Assembly: GCA_029582165.1 (NCBI GenBank)
Contig: CM055875.1
Coordinates: 13,800,544 to 13,864,543, forward strand
Source of the DNA: Portulaca oleracea
Taxonomy: Eukaryota; Streptophyta; Magnoliopsida; Caryophyllales; Portulacaceae
Direction: 5' to 3'
Length of the DNA stretch: 64,000 nt
Shown here in pieces: positions 26,501 to 40,600 of this stretch; the first letter of the stretch is position 1, and the number at the start of each line of letters is the position of its first letter. Below the pieces are notes generated by a model. The model worked only from the letters and a program-made list of their open reading frames with translations. It made no database searches and was not told the DNA's origin. The translations under genes were made by a program, and so were the position numbers.

Positions 26501-29500
26501 TTTATGTGTGTTTGGATTGTATTTCAACTCCGGCGTGTGGCCGTTAATAGTTTAAGTTGTGTTTGGATTGTATTTGAAGTCCGGCGTGTGGCCGTGAATG
26601 GTTTAAGTTGTGTTTGGATTGTATTTGAACTCTGGCGTGTGGCCTTGCATGTTTTATGTGTGTTTAGATTGTATTTGATCTCCGGCGTGTGGCCATGAAT
26701 GGTTTAAGTTGAGTTTGGATTGTATTTGAACTCCGGTGTGTGGCCGTAAATGGTTTAAGTTGTGTTTGGATTATATCTGAACTCCGGCGTGTGGCCGTGC
26801 ATGTTTTATGTGTGCTTGGATTGTATTTGAACTTCGGCGTATAGTCGTGAATTGTTTAAGTTTTGTTTCGATTGTATTTCAACTACGGCGTGTGGCCGTG
26901 CATGTTTTATGTGTGTTTGGATTATATTTAGACTCCGGCGTGTGGTCGTTAATGGCTTATGTTGTGTTTGGATTGTATTTGAAGTCCGGCGTGTGGCCGT
27001 GAATGGTTTAAGTTGTGTTTGAATTGTATTTGAACTCCGCGTGTGGCCGCATGTTTTAAATGTGTTTAGATTGTATTTGAACTCCGGCGTGTGGCCGTGA
27101 ATGGTTTAAGTTGAGTTTGGATTGTATTTAAACTCCGGCGTGTGGCCGTGCATGTTTTATGTGTGTTTGGATTGTATTTGAACTGCGGCGTGTGGCCGTG
27201 AGTGATTTAAGTTGTGTTTAGAATGTATTTGAACTCCGGCATGTGGTCGTGCATGTTTTATGTGTGTTTGGTCTGTATTTGAACTCCGGCGTGTGGCCGT
27301 GCATGTTTTATGTGTGTTTGGATTGTATTAGAACTCCAGCATGTGGCCGTAAGTGGTTTAAGTTGTGTTTGGAATTTATTTGAACTCCGCGTGGTGGTGC
27401 ATGTTTTATGTGTGTTTGGATTGTATTTGAACTCCGCGGTGGCCGTGAATGGTTTAAGTTGTGGTTGGATTGTATTTGAACTCCAGCGTTAGGCCGTGCA
27501 TGTTTTATGTGTGTTTGGATTGTATTTCAACTCCGGCGTGTGGCCGTTAATGGTTTAAGTTGTGTTAGGATTGTATTTGAACTCCGCGTGTGGCCGCATG
27601 TTTTATGTGTGTTTGGATTATATTTGAACTCCGGTATGTGGCCGTGAGTTGTTTAAGTTGTGTTTGGATTGTATTTAAACTCCGCAGGTGGCCGCGTGCA
27701 TGTTTTATGTGTGTTTGGATTGTATTTGAACTCCGCGTGGCCGTGAATGGTTTAAGTTGTGTTTGGATTGTATTTGAACTCCAGCATGTGGCCGTGAATG
27801 TTTTATGTGTGTTTGGATTGTATTTGAACTCCGGCGTGTGGCCGTGAATGGTTTAAGTTGTGTTTGGATTGTATTTGAACTCCAGCGTGTGGCCGTGCAT
27901 GTTTTATGTGTGTTTGGATTGTATTTGATCTCCGGCATGTGGCCGTTAATGGTTTAAGTTGTGTTTGGATTATATTTGAACTCCGGCGTGTGGCCGTGCA
28001 TGTTTTATGTGTGTTTGGATTGTACTCAACTTCGGCGTATAGTCGTCAATTGTTTAAGTTGTGTTTGGATTGTATTTGAACTCCGGTGTGTGGCCGTGCA
28101 GGTTTTATGTGTGTTTGGATTGTATTTCAACTCCGGCGTGTGGCCGTTAATGGTTTAAGTTGTGTTTGGATTGTATTTGAAGTCCAGCGTGTGGCCGTGA
28201 ATGGTTTAAGTTGTGTTTGGATTGTATTTGAACTCTAGCGTGTGGCCGTGCATGTTTTATGTTTGTTTAGATTGTATTTGAACTCCGGCGTGTGGCCGTG
28301 ATGGTTTAAGTTGAGTTTGGATTGTATTTGAACTCCGGTGTGTGGCCGTAAATGGTTTAAGTTGTGTTTGGATTATATTTGAACTCCGGCGTGTGGCCGT
28401 GAGTGATTAAGTTGTGTTTAGAATGTATTTGAACTCCGGCATGTGGCCGTGCATGTTTTATGTGTGTTTGGTCTGTATTTGAACTCCGGCGTGTGGCCGT
28501 GCATGTTTTATGTGTGTTTGGATTGTATTAGAACTCCAGCATGTGGCCGTAAATGGTTTAAGTTGTGTTTGATTTGTATTTGAACTCCGACGTGTGGCCG
28601 TGCATGTTTTATGTGTGTTTGGATTGTATTTGAACTCCGGTGTGTGGCCGTGCATGTTTTATGTGTGTTTGGATTGTATTTGAACTCCGGTGTGTGGTCG
28701 TGAATGGTTTAAGTTGTGTTTGGATTATATTTGAAGTCCGGCGTGTGGCCGTGCATGTTTTATGTGTGTTTGGATTGTATTAGAACTCTAGCATGTGGCC
28801 GTAAATGGTTTAAGTTGTGTTTGGATTGTATTTGAACTCCGACGTGTGGCCGTGCATGTTTTATTTGTGTTTGGATTGTATTTGAACTCCGGTGTGTGGC
28901 CGTGCATGTTTTATGTGTGTTTGGATTGTATTTGAACTCCGGCATGTGGCCGTGAGTGATTTAAGTTGTGTTTAGAATGTATTTGAACTCCGGCATGTGG
29001 CCGTGCATGTTTTATGTGTGTTTGGTCTGTATTTAAACTCCGGCGTGTGGTCGTGCATGTTTTATGTTTGTTTGGATTGTATTAGAACTCCAGCATGTGG
29101 CCGTAAATGGTTTAAGTTGTGGTTGGATTGTATTTGAACTCTGACGTGTGGCCGTGCATGTTTTATGTGTGTTTGGATTGTAATTGAACTCCGGTGTGTG
29201 GCCGTGCATGTTTTATGTGTGTTTGGATTGTATTTGAACTCCGGCGTGTGGTCGTGAATGGTTTAAGTTGTGATTGGATTGTATTTGAACTCCAGTGTTC
29301 GGCCGTGCATGTTTTATGTGTGTTTGGATTGTATTTCAACTCCGACGTGTGGCCGTTAATAGATTAAGTTGTGTTAGGATTGTATTTGAACTCCGGCATG
29401 TAGCCGTGCATGTTTTATGTGTGTTTGGATTATATTTGAACTCCGGTATGTGGCTGTGAGTTGTTTAAGTTGTGTTTGGATTGTATTTAAACTCCAGCGT

Positions 29501-30870
29501 GTGGCCGTGCATGTTTTATGTGTGTTTGGATTGTATTAGAATTCCGGCATGTGGCCGTGCATGTTTTATGTGTGTTAGGATTGTATTTGAATTTCGGCGT
29601 GTGGCCGTGAATGGTTTAAGTTGTGTTTGGATTGTATTTGAACTCTACCGTGGCGTGCATGTTTCATGTGTGTTTGGATTGTATTAGAACTCCAGCATGT
29701 GGCCGTAAATGGTTTAAGTTGTGTTTGATTTGTATTTGAACTCCGACGTGTGGCCGTGCATGTTTTATGTGTGTTTGGATTGTATTTGAACTCCGGAGTG
29801 TGGCCGTGCATGTTTTATGTGTGTTTGGATGGTATTTGAACTCCGTGTGTGGTCGTGAATGGTTTAAGTTGCGCTTGGATTATATTTGAAGTCCGCGTGT
29901 GGCCGCATGTTTTATGTGTGTTTGGATTGTATTAGAACTCTAGCATGTGGCCGTAAATGGTTTAAGTTGTGTTTGGATTGTATTTGAACTCCGACGTGTG
30001 GCCGTGCATGTTTTATTTGTGTTTGGATTGTATTTGAACTCCGGTGTGTGGCCGTGCATGTTTTATGTGTGTTTGGATTGTATTTGAACGCCGGCGTGTG
30101 GCCGTGAGTGATTTAAGTTGTGTTTAGAATGTATTTGAACTCCGGCATGTGGCCGTGCATGTTTTATGTGTGTTTGGTCTGTATTTGAACTCCGGCGTGT
30201 GGTCGTGCATGTTTTATGTTTGTTTGGATTGTATTAGAACTCCAGGATGTGGCCGTAAATGGTTTAAGTTGTGTTTGGATTGTATTTGAACTCTGACGTG
30301 TGGCCGTGCATGTTTTATGTGTGTTTAGATTGTAATTGAACTCCGGTGTGTGGCCGTGCATGTTTTATGTGTGTTTGGATTGTATTTGAACTCCGGCGTG
30401 TGGTCGTGAATGGTTTAAGTTGTGATTGGATTGTATTTGAACTCCGTGTTCTACCGCATGTTTTATGTGTGTTTGGATTGTATTTCAACTCCGACGTGTG
30501 GCCGTAAATGGTTTAAGTTGTGTTAGGATTGTATTTGAACTCCGGCATGTAGCCGTGCATGTTTTATGTGTGTTTGGATTATATTTGAACTCCGGTATGT
30601 GGCTGTGAGTTGTTTAAGTTGTGTTTGGATTGTATTTAAACTCCAGCGTGTGGCCGTGCATGTTTTATGTGTGTTTGGATTGTATTAGAATTCCGGCATG
30701 TGGCCGTGCATGTTTTATGTGTGTTAGGATTGTATTTGAATTTCGGCGTGTGGCCGTTAATGGTTTAAGTTGTGTTTGGATTGTATTTGAACTCCAGCGT
30801 GTGGCCGTGCATGTTTTATGTGTGTTTGGATTGTATTTGAACTCCGGCGTGTGGCCGTGAGTGATTTAAG
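21620..30870 (+). repeat. ~9.96-kb large duplication, left copy
   Basis: Rare variants are found again about 9.95-9.98 kb further on, in the same order. Examples are TTTAAATTGTATTTG at 24956 and about 34920, the TTTAGACTCC head near 26928 and 36892, AACTGCGG near 27181 and 37148, GTACTCAAC near 28023 and 38000, and GTTGTGATTGG near 29272 and 39240. The match runs from about 21.6 to 30.87 kb and stops where the left copy continues into TGTGCTTGG (30924) and the right copy into GTTTGGTCTG. Eroded cores at 23.5-24.3 and 25.7 kb are not shared with the right copy. Confidence 0.75.
22078..22327 (+). repeat. Run of five form-A monomers (alternation broken)
   Basis: Five successive units end in the A tail, with no B between them, for 250 bp. 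The run is inherited in the large duplication and its relatives: similar A runs lie near 25.2-25.5, 33.6-33.8, 35.2-35.4 and 40.9-41.1 kb. Short runs of B also exist, for example near 5.58-5.65 and 12.72-12.79 kb. Confidence 0.75.
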
Positions 30871-30916
30871 TTGTGTTTAGAATGTATTTGAACTCCGGCA
30901 TGTGGCCGTGCATGTT

Positions 30917-31620
30917 TTATGTGTGCTTGGATTGTATTTGAACTTCGGCGTATAGTCGTGAATTGTTTAAGTTTTGTTTCGATTGTATTTCAACTACGGC
31001 GTGTGGCCGTGCATGTTTTATGTGTGTTTGGATTGTATTTCGACTCCGGCGTGTTGTCGTTAATGGTTTATGTTGTGATTGGATTGTATTTGAAGTCCGG
31101 CGTGTGGCCGTGAATGGTTTAAGTTGTGTTTGAATTGTATTTGAACTCTGGCGAGTGGCCGTGCATGTTTTATGTGTGTTTGGATTGTATTTCAACTCCG
31201 GCGTGTGGCCGTTAATGGTTTAAGTTGTGTTTGGATTGTATTTGAACTCCGCGTGGCCGTGCATGTTTTATGTGTGTTTGGATTTTATTTGAACTCCGGC
31301 GTGTGGCCGTGAGTGATTTAAGTTGTGTTTAGAATGTATTTGAACTCCGGCATGTGGCCGTGCATGTTTTATGTGTGTTTGGTCTGTATTTGAACTCCGG
31401 CGTGTGGCCGTGCATGTTTTATGTGTGTTTGGATTGTATTTCAACTCCGGCGTGTGGCCGTTAATGGTTTAAGTTGTGTTTGGATTGTATTTGAACTCCG
31501 GCGTGTGGCCGTGCATGTTTTATGTGTGTTTGGATTTTATTTGAACTCCGGCGTGTGGCCGTGAGTGATTTAAGTTGTGTTTAGAATGTATTTGAACTCC
31601 GGCATGTGGCCGTGCATGTT
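30917..31620 (+). repeat. 704-bp extra copy at the junction of the 10-kb duplicates
   Basis: The block starting TGTGCTTGG at 30924 is repeated at 31628, 704 bp (about 7 dimers) later, with the same internal order: CAACTACGG, CGACTCCGG, GTTGTGATTGG, and the GAGTGG core near 31150 and 31856. It lies between the two ~9.96-kb copies and marks their boundary. Confidence 0.65.
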
Positions 31621-34600
31621 TTATGTGTGCTTGGATTGTATTTGAACTTCGGCGTATAGTCGTGAATTGTTTAAGTTTTGTTTCGATTGTATTTCAACTA
31701 CGGCGTGTGGCCGTGCATGTTTTATGTGTGTTTGGATTGTATTTCGACTCCGGCGTGTTGTCGTTAATGGTTTATGTTGTGATTGGATTGTATTTGAAGT
31801 CCGGCGTGTGGCCGTGAATGGTTTAAGTTGTGTTTGAATTGTATTTGAACTCTGGCGAGTGGCCGTGCATGTTTTATGTGTGTTTGGATTGTATTTCAAC
31901 TCCGGCGTGTGGCCGTTAATGGTTTAAGTTGTGTTTGGATTGTATTTGAACTCGCGCGTGGGCCGCATGTTTTATGTGTGTTTGGATTTTATTTGAACTC
32001 CGGCGTGTGGCCGTGAGTGATTTAAGTTGTGTTTATAATGTATTTGAACTCCGCATGTGGCCGCATGTTTTATGTGTGTTTGGTCCAGATTTGAACTCCG
32101 GCGTGTGGCCGAGCATGTTTTATGTGTGTTTGGATTGTATTTGAACTCCGGCGTGTGGCCGTGCATGTTTTATGTGTGTTTGGATTGTATTTGAACTAAG
32201 GCGTGTGGCCGTGCATGTTTTATGTGTGGTTGGATTTTATTTGAACTCGCGGTGGCCGCATGTTTTATGTGTGTTTGGATTGTATTAGAATTCGCCAGGC
32301 CGTGTATTGTTTAAGTTGTGTTTGGATTGTATTTGAACTCCAGCGTGTGGCCGTGCATGTTTTATGTGTTTGGATTATATTTGAACTCCGTATGTGGTCG
32401 TGAGTTGTTTAAGTTGTGTTTGGATTGTATTTAAACTCCAGTGTGGCCGTGCATGTTTTATGTGTGTTTGGATTGTATTTGAACTCTGGTGTGTGCTCGT
32501 GAATGGTTTAAATTGTGTTTGGATTATTTTTGAACTCCGGCGTGTGGCCGTGCATGTTTTATGTGTGTTTGGATTGTATTTGAACTCCGGCGTGTGGCCG
32601 TGAGTGATTTAAGTTGTGTTTAGAATGTATTTGAACTCCGGCATGTGGCCGTGCATGTTTTATGTGTGTTTGGTCTGTATTTGAACTCCGGCGTGTGGCC
32701 GTGCATGTTTTATGTGTGTTTGGATTGTATTAGAACTCCAGCATGTGGCCGTAAATGGTTTAAGTTGTGTTTGGATTGTATTTGAACTCCGACGTGTGGC
32801 CGTGCATGTTTTATGTGTGTTTGGATTGTATTTGAACTCCGGTGTGTGGCCGTGCATGTTTTATGTGTGTTTGGATTGTATTTGAACTCCGGTGTGTGGT
32901 CGTGAATGGTTTAAGTTGTGTTTGGATTATATTTGAACTCTGGCGTGTGGCCGTGCATGTTTTAAGTGTGTTTGGATTGTATTTGAACTCCGGCGTGGGG
33001 CCGTGAATGGTTTAAGTTGTGTTTGGATTGTATTTGAACTCCGGCGTGTGGCCGTGCATGTTTTATGTGTGTTTGGATTGTATTTGATCTCCGGCATGTG
33101 GCCGTTAATGGTTTAAGTTGTGTTTGGATTATATTTGAACTCCAGCGTGTGGCCGTGCATGTTTTATGTGTGCTTGGATTGTATTTGAACTTCGGCGTAT
33201 AGTCGTGAATTGTTTAAGTTTTGTTTCGATTGTATTTCAACTACGGCGTGTGGCCGTGCATGTTTTATGTGTGTTTGGATTGTATTTCGACTCCGGCGTG
33301 TTGTCGTTAATGGTTTATGTTGTGTTTGGATTGTATTTGAAGTCCGGCGTGTGGCCGTGAATGGTTTAAGTTGTGTTTGAATTGTATTTGAACTCTGGCG
33401 AGTGGCCGTGCATGTTTTATGTGTGTTTGGATTGTATTTCAACTCCGGCGTGTGGCCGTTAATGGTTTAAGTTGTGTTTGGATTGTATTTGAACTCCGGC
33501 GTGTGGCCGTGCATGTTTTATGTGTGTTTGGATTGTATTTGAACTCCGGCGTGTGGCCGTGAGTGATTTAAGTTGTGTTTAGAATGTATTTGAACTCCGG
33601 CATGTGGCCGTGCATGTTTTATGTGTGTTTGGTCTGTATTTGAACTCCGGCGTGTGGCCGTGCATGTTTTATGTGTGTTTGGATTGTATTTGAACTCCGA
33701 CGTGTGGCCGTGCATGTTTTATGTGTGTTTGGATTGTATTTGAACTTCGGTGTGTGGCCGTGCATGTTTTATGTGTGTTTGGATTGTATTTGAACTCCGG
33801 CGTGTGGCCGTGCATGTTTTATGTGTGTTTGGATTGTATTAGAATTCCGGCTTGTGGCCGTGAATGGTTTAAGTTGTGTTTGGATTGTATTTGAACTCCG
33901 GCGTGTGGCCGTGCATGTTTTATGTGTGTTTGGATTATATTTGAACTCCGGTATGTGGCTGTGAGTTGTTTAAGTTGTGTTTGGATTGTATTTAAACTCC
34001 AGCGTGTGGCCGTGCATGTTTTATGTGTGTTTGGATTGTATTTGAACTCTGGTGTGTGGTCGTGAATGGTTTAAATTGTGTTTGGATTATATTTGAACTC
34101 CGCTGTGGCGGCCGCATGTTTTATGTGTGTTTGGATTGTATTTGAACTCCGCGTGGCCGTGAGTGATTTAAGTTGTGTTTAGAATGTATTTGAACTCGCA
34201 TGTGGCCGTGCATGTTTTATGTGTGTTTGAGTGTATTTGAACTCCTGTGGCCGTGCATGTTTTATTGGTGTTTGGATTGTATTAGAACTCCATCATGTGG
34301 CCGTAAATGGTTTAAGTTGTGTTTGGATTGTATTTGAACTCCGACGTGTGGCCGTGCATGTTTTATGTGTGTTTGGATTGTATTTGAACTCCGGTGTGTG
34401 GCCGTGCATGTTTTATGTGTGTTTGGATTGTATTTGAACTCCGGTGTGTGGTCGTGAATGGTTTAAGTTGTGTTTGGATTATATTTGAACTCCGGCGTGT
34501 GGCCGTGCATGTTTTAAGTGTGTTTGGATTGTATTTGAACTCCGGCGTGTGGCCGTGAATGGTTTAAGTTGTGTTTGGATTGTATTTGAACTCCGGCGTG

Positions 34601-37600
34601 GCCGCATGTTTTATGTGTGTTTGGATTGTATTTGATCTCCCGGCATGTGGCCGTTAATGGTTTAAGTTGTGTTTGGATTGTATTTCAACTCCGGTGTGGC
34701 CGCATGTTTTATGTGTGTTTGGTCTGTATTTGAACTCCGGCATGTGGCCGTGCATGTTTTATGTGTGCTTGGATTGTATTTGAACTTCGGCGTATAGTCG
34801 TGAATTGTTTAAGTTTTGTTTCGATTGTATTTCAACTACGGCGTGTGGCCGTGCATGTTTTATGTGTGTTTGGATTGTATTTCGACTCCGGCGTGTTGTC
34901 GTTAATGGTTTATGTTGTGTTTAAATTGTATTTGAAGTCCGGCGTGTGGCCGTGAATGGTTTAAGTTGTGTTTGAATTGTATTTGAACTCTGGCGTGTGG
35001 CCGTGCATGTTTTATGTGTGTTTGGATTGTATTTCAACTCCGGCGTGTGGCCGTTAATGGTTTAAGTTGTGTTTGGATTGTATTTGAACTCCAGCGTGTG
35101 GCCGTGCATGTTTTATGTGTGTTTGGATTGTATTTGAACTCCGGCGTGTGGCCGTGAGTGATTTAAGTTGTGTTTAGAATGTATTTGAACTCCGGCATGT
35201 GGCCGTGCATGTTTTATGTGTGTTTGGTCTGTATTTGAACTCCGGCGTGTGGCCGTGCATGTTTTATGTGTGTTTGGATTGTATTTGAACTCCGACGTGT
35301 GGCCGTGCATGTTTTATGTGTGTTTGGATTGTATTTGAACTTCGGTGTGTGGCCGTGCATGTTTTATGTGTGTTTGGATTGTATTTGAACTCCGGCGTGT
35401 GGCCGTGCATGTTTTATGTGTGTTTGGATTGTATTAGAATTCCGGCTTGTGGCCGTGAATGGTTTAAGTTGTTTTTGGATTGTATTTGAACTCCGGCGTG
35501 TGGCCGTGCATGTTTTATGTGTGTTAGGATTATATTTGAACTCCGGTATGTGGCTGTGAGTTGTTTAAGTTGTGTTTGGATTGTATTTAAACTCCAGCGT
35601 GTGGCCGTGCATGTTTTATGTGTGTTTGGATTGTATTTGAACTCTGGTGTGTGGTCGTGAATGGTTTCAGTTGTGCTTGGATTATATTTGAACTCCGGCG
35701 TGTGGCCGTGCATGTTTTATGTGTGTTTGGATTGTATTTGAACTCCGGCGTGTGGCCGTGAGTGATTTAAGTTGTGTTTAGAATGTATTTGAACTCCGTC
35801 TTGTGTCCGTTCATGTTTTATGTGTGTTTGGTCTGTATTTGAACTCCGGCGTGTGGCCGTGCATGTTTTATGTGTGTTTGGATTGTATTAAAACTCCAGC
35901 ATGTGGCCGTAAATGGTTCAAGTTGTGTTTGGATTGTATTTGAACTCCGACGTGTGGCCGTGCATGTTTTATGTGTGTTTGGATTGTATTTGAACTCCGG
36001 TGTGTGGCCGTGCATGTTTTATGTGTGTTTGGATTGTATTTGAACTCCGGTGTGTGGCCGTGCATGTTTTATGTGTGTTTGGATTGTATTTGAACTCCGG
36101 TGTGTGGTCGTGAATGGTTTAAGTTGTGTTTGGATTATATTTGAACTCCGGCGTGTGGCCGTGCATGTTTTAAGTGTGTTTGGATTGTATTTGAACTCCG
36201 GCGTGTGGCCGTGAATGGTTTAAGTTGTGTTTGGATTGTATTTGAACTCCGGCGTGTGGCCGTGCATGTTTTATGTGTGTTTGGATTGTATTTGATCTCC
36301 GGCATGTGGCCGTTAATGGTTTAAGTTGTGTTTGGATTATATTTGAACTCCGGCGTGTGGCCGTGCATGTTTTATGTGTGTTTGGATTGTATTCGAACTT
36401 CGACGTATAGTCGTCAATTGTTTAAGTTGTGTTTGGATTGTATTTGAACTCCGCGTGGCCGTGCTGGTTTTATGTGTTTGGATTGTATTTCAACTCCGCA
36501 GTGGCCGTTAATAGTTTAAGTTGTGTTTGGATTGTATTTGAAGTCCGGCATGTGGCCGTGAATGGTTTAAGTTGTGTTTGGATTGTATTTGAACTCTGGC
36601 GTGTGGCCTTGCATGTTTTATGTGTGTTTAGATTGTATTTGATCTCCGGCGTGTGGCCATGAATGGTTTAAGTTGAGTTTGGATTGTATTTGAACTCCGG
36701 TGTGTGGCCGTAAATGGTTTAAGTTGTGTTTGGATTATATCTGAACTCCGGCGTGTGGCCGTGCATGTTTTATGTGTGCTTGGATTGTATTTGAACTTCG
36801 GCGTATAGTCGTGAATTGTTTAAGTTTTGTTTCGATTGTATTTCAACTACGGCGTGTGGCCGTGCATGTTTTATGTGTGTTTGGATTATATTTAGACTCC
36901 GGCGTGTGGTCGTTAATGGCTTATGTTGTGTTTGGATTGTATTTGAAGTCCGGCGTGTGGCCGTGAATGGTTTAAGTTGTGTTTGAATTGTATTTGAACT
37001 CTGGCGTGTGGCCGTGCATGTTTTATGTGTGTTTAGATTGTATTTGAACTCCGGCGTGTGGCCGTGAATGGTTTAAGTTGAGTTTGGATTGTATTTAAAC
37101 TCCGGCGTGTGGCTGTGCATGTTTTATGTGTGTTTGGATTGTATTTGAACTGCGGCGTGTGGCCGTGAGTGATTTAAGTTGTGTTTAGAATGTATTTGAA
37201 CTCCGGCATGTGGTCGTGCATGTTTTATGTGTGTTTGGTCTGTATTTGAACTCCGGCGTGTGGCCGTGCATGTTTTATGTGTGTTTGGATTGTATTAGAA
37301 CTCCAGCATGTGGCCGTAAGTGGTTTAAGTTGTGTTTGGAATTTATTTGAACTCCGACGTGTGGTCGTGCATGTTTTATGTGTGTTTGGATTGTATTTGA
37401 ACTCCGGCGTGTGGCCGTGAATGGTTTAAGTTGTGGTTGGATTGTATTTGAACTCCAGCGTTCGGCCGTGCATGTTTTATGTGTGTTTGGATTGTATTTC
37501 AACTCCGGCGTGTGGCCGTTAATGGTTTAAGTTGTGTTTGGATTGTATTTGAACTCCGGCGTGTGGCCGTGCATGTTTTATGTGTGTTTGGATTATATTT

Positions 37601-40600
37601 GAACTCCGGTATGTGGCTGTGAGTTGTTTAAGTTGTGTTTGGATTGTATTTAAACTCCAGCGTGTGGCCGTGCATGTTTTATGTGTGTTTGGATTGTATT
37701 TGAACTCCGGCGTGTGGCCGTGAATGGTTTAAGTTGTGTTTGGATTGTATTTGAACTCCAGCGTGTGGCCGTGAATGTTTTATGTGTGTTTGGATTGTAT
37801 TTGAACTCCGGCGTGTGGCCGTGAATGGTTTAAGTTGTGTTTGGATTGTATTTGAACTCCAGCGTGTGGCCGTGCATGTTTTATGTGTGTTTGGATTGTA
37901 TTTGATCTCCGGCATGTGGCCGTTAATGGTTTAAGTTGTGTTTGGATTATATTTGAACTCCGGCGTGTGGCCGTGCATGTTTTATGTGTGTTTGGATTGT
38001 ACTCAACTTCGGCGTATAGTCGTCAATTGTTTAAGTTGTGTTTGGATTGTATTTGAACTCCGGCGTGTGGCCGTGCAGGTTTTATGTGTGTTTGGATTGT
38101 ATTTCAACTCCGGCGTGTGGCCGTTAATGGTTTAAGTTGTGTTTGGATTGTATTTGAAGTCCAGCGTGTGGCCATGAATGGTTTAAGTTGTGTTTGGATT
38201 GTATTTGAACTCTGGCGTGTGGCCGTGCATGTTTTATGTTTGTTTAGATTGTATTTGAACTCCGGTGTGTGGCCGTGATGGTTTAAGTTGAGTTTGGATT
38301 GTATTTGAACTCCGGTGTGTGGCGGTAAATGGTTTAAGTTGTGTTTGGATTATATTTGAACTCCGGCGTGTGGCCGTGAGTGATTTAAGTTGTGTTTAGA
38401 ATGTATTTGAACTCCGGCATGTGGCCGTGCATGTTTTATGTGTGTTTGGTCTGTATTTGAACTCCGGCGTGTGGCCGTGCATGTTTTATGTGTGTTTGGA
38501 TTGTATTAGAACTCCAGCATGTGGCCGTAAATGGTTTAAGTTGTGTTTGATTTGTATTTGAACTCCGACGTGTGGCCGTGCATGTTTTATGTGTGTTTGG
38601 ATTGTATTTGAACTCCGGTGTGTGGCCGTGCATGTTTTATGTGTGTTTGGATTGTATTTGAACTCCGGTGTGTGGTCGTGAATGGTTTAAGTTGTGTTTG
38701 GATTATATTTGAAGTCCGGCGTGTGGCCGTGCATGTTTTATGTGTGTTTGGATTGTATTAGAACTCTAGCATGTGGCCGTAAATGGTTTAAGTTGTGTTT
38801 GGATTGTATTTGAACTCCGACGTGTGGCCGTGCATGTTTTATTTGTGTTTGGATTGTATTTGAACTCCGGTGTGGCCGCATGTTTTATGTGTGTTTGGAT
38901 TGTATTTGAACTCCGGATTGTGGCCGTGAGTGATTTAAGTTGTGTTTAGAATGTATTTGAACTCCGGCATGTGGCCGTGCATGTTTTATGTGTGTTTGGT
39001 CTGTATTTAAACTCCGGCGTGTGGTCGTGCATGTTTTATGTTTGTTTGGATTGTATTAGAACTCCAGCATGTGGCCGTAAATGGTTTAAGTTGTGGTTGG
39101 ATTGTATTTGAACTCTGACGTGTGGCCGTGCATGTTTTATGTGTGTTTGGATTGTAATTGAACTCCGGTGTGTGGCCGTGCATGTTTTATGTGTGTTTGG
39201 ATTGTATTTGAACTCCGGCGTGTGGTCGTGAATGGTTTAAGTTGTGATTGGATTGTATTTGAACTCCAGAGATCAACCGAGCAGGTTTTATGTGTGTTTG
39301 GATTGTATTTCAACTCCGACGTGTGGCCGTTAATAGATTAAGTTGTGTTAGGATTGTATTTGAACTCCGGCATGTAGCCGTGCATGTTTTATGTGTGTTT
39401 GGATTATATTTGAACTCCGGTATGTGGCTGTGAGTTGTTTAAGTTGTGTTTGGATTGTATTTAAACTCCAGCGTGTGGCCGTGCATGTTTTATGTGTGTT
39501 TGGATTGTATTAGAATTCCGGCATGTGGCCGTGCATGTTTTATGTGTGTTAGGATTGTATTTGAATTTCGGCGTGTGGCCGTGAATGGTTTAAGTTGTGT
39601 TTGGATTGTATTTGAACTCCGGCTGTGGCCGTGCATGTTTCATGTGTGTTTGGATTGTATTAGAACTCCAGCATGTGGCCGTAAATGGTTTAAGTTGTGT
39701 TTGATTTGTATTTGAACTCCGACGTGTGGCCGTGCATGTTTTATGTGTGTTTGGATTGTATTTGAACTCCGGTGTGTGGCCGTGCATGTTTTATGTGTGT
39801 TTGGATTGTATTTGAACTCCGGTGTGTGGTCGTGAATGGTTTAAGTTGCGTTTGGATTATATTTGAAGTCCGGCGTGTGGCCGTGCATGTTTTATGTGTG
39901 TTTGGATTGTATTAGAACTCCAGCATGTGGCCGTAAATGGTTTAAGTTGTGTTTGGATTGTATTTGAACTCCGACGTGTGGCCGTGCATGTTTTATTTGT
40001 GTTTGGATTGTATTTGAACTCCGTGTGTGGCCGCATGTTTTATGTGTGTTTGGATTGTATTTGAACGCCGCGTGTGGCCGTGAGTGATTTAAGTTGTGTT
40101 TAGAATGTATTTGAACTCCGGCATGTGGCCGTGCATGTTTTATGTGTGTTTGGTCTGTATTTGAACTCCGGCGTGTGGTCGTGCATGTTTTATGTTTGTT
40201 TGGATTGTATTAGAACTCCAGGATGTGGCCGTAAATGGTTTAAGTTGTGTTTGGATTGTATTTGAACTCTGACGTGTGGCCGTGCATGTTTTATGTGTGT
40301 TTAGATTGTAATTGAACTCCGGTGTGTGGCCGTGCATGTTTTATGTGTGTTTGGATTGTATTTGAACTCCGGCGTGTGGTCGTGAATGGTTTAAGTTGTG
40401 ATTGGATTGTATTTGAACTCCAGTGTTCGGCCGTGCATGTTTTATGTGTGTTTGGATTGTATTTCAACTCCGACGTGTGGCCGTAAATGGTTTAAGTTGT
40501 GTTAGGATTGTATTTGAACTCCGGCATGTAGCCGTGCATGTTTTATGTGTGTTTGGATTATATTTGAACTCCGGTATGTGGCTGTGAGTTGTTTAAGTTG

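Noticed and set aside
39267..39284. A possible insertion of foreign DNA (AGAGATCAACCGAGCAGG).
   Set aside because: It has nearly the same length as the normal core and tail it replaces and is flanked by normal monomer on both sides; a local consensus error is simpler.
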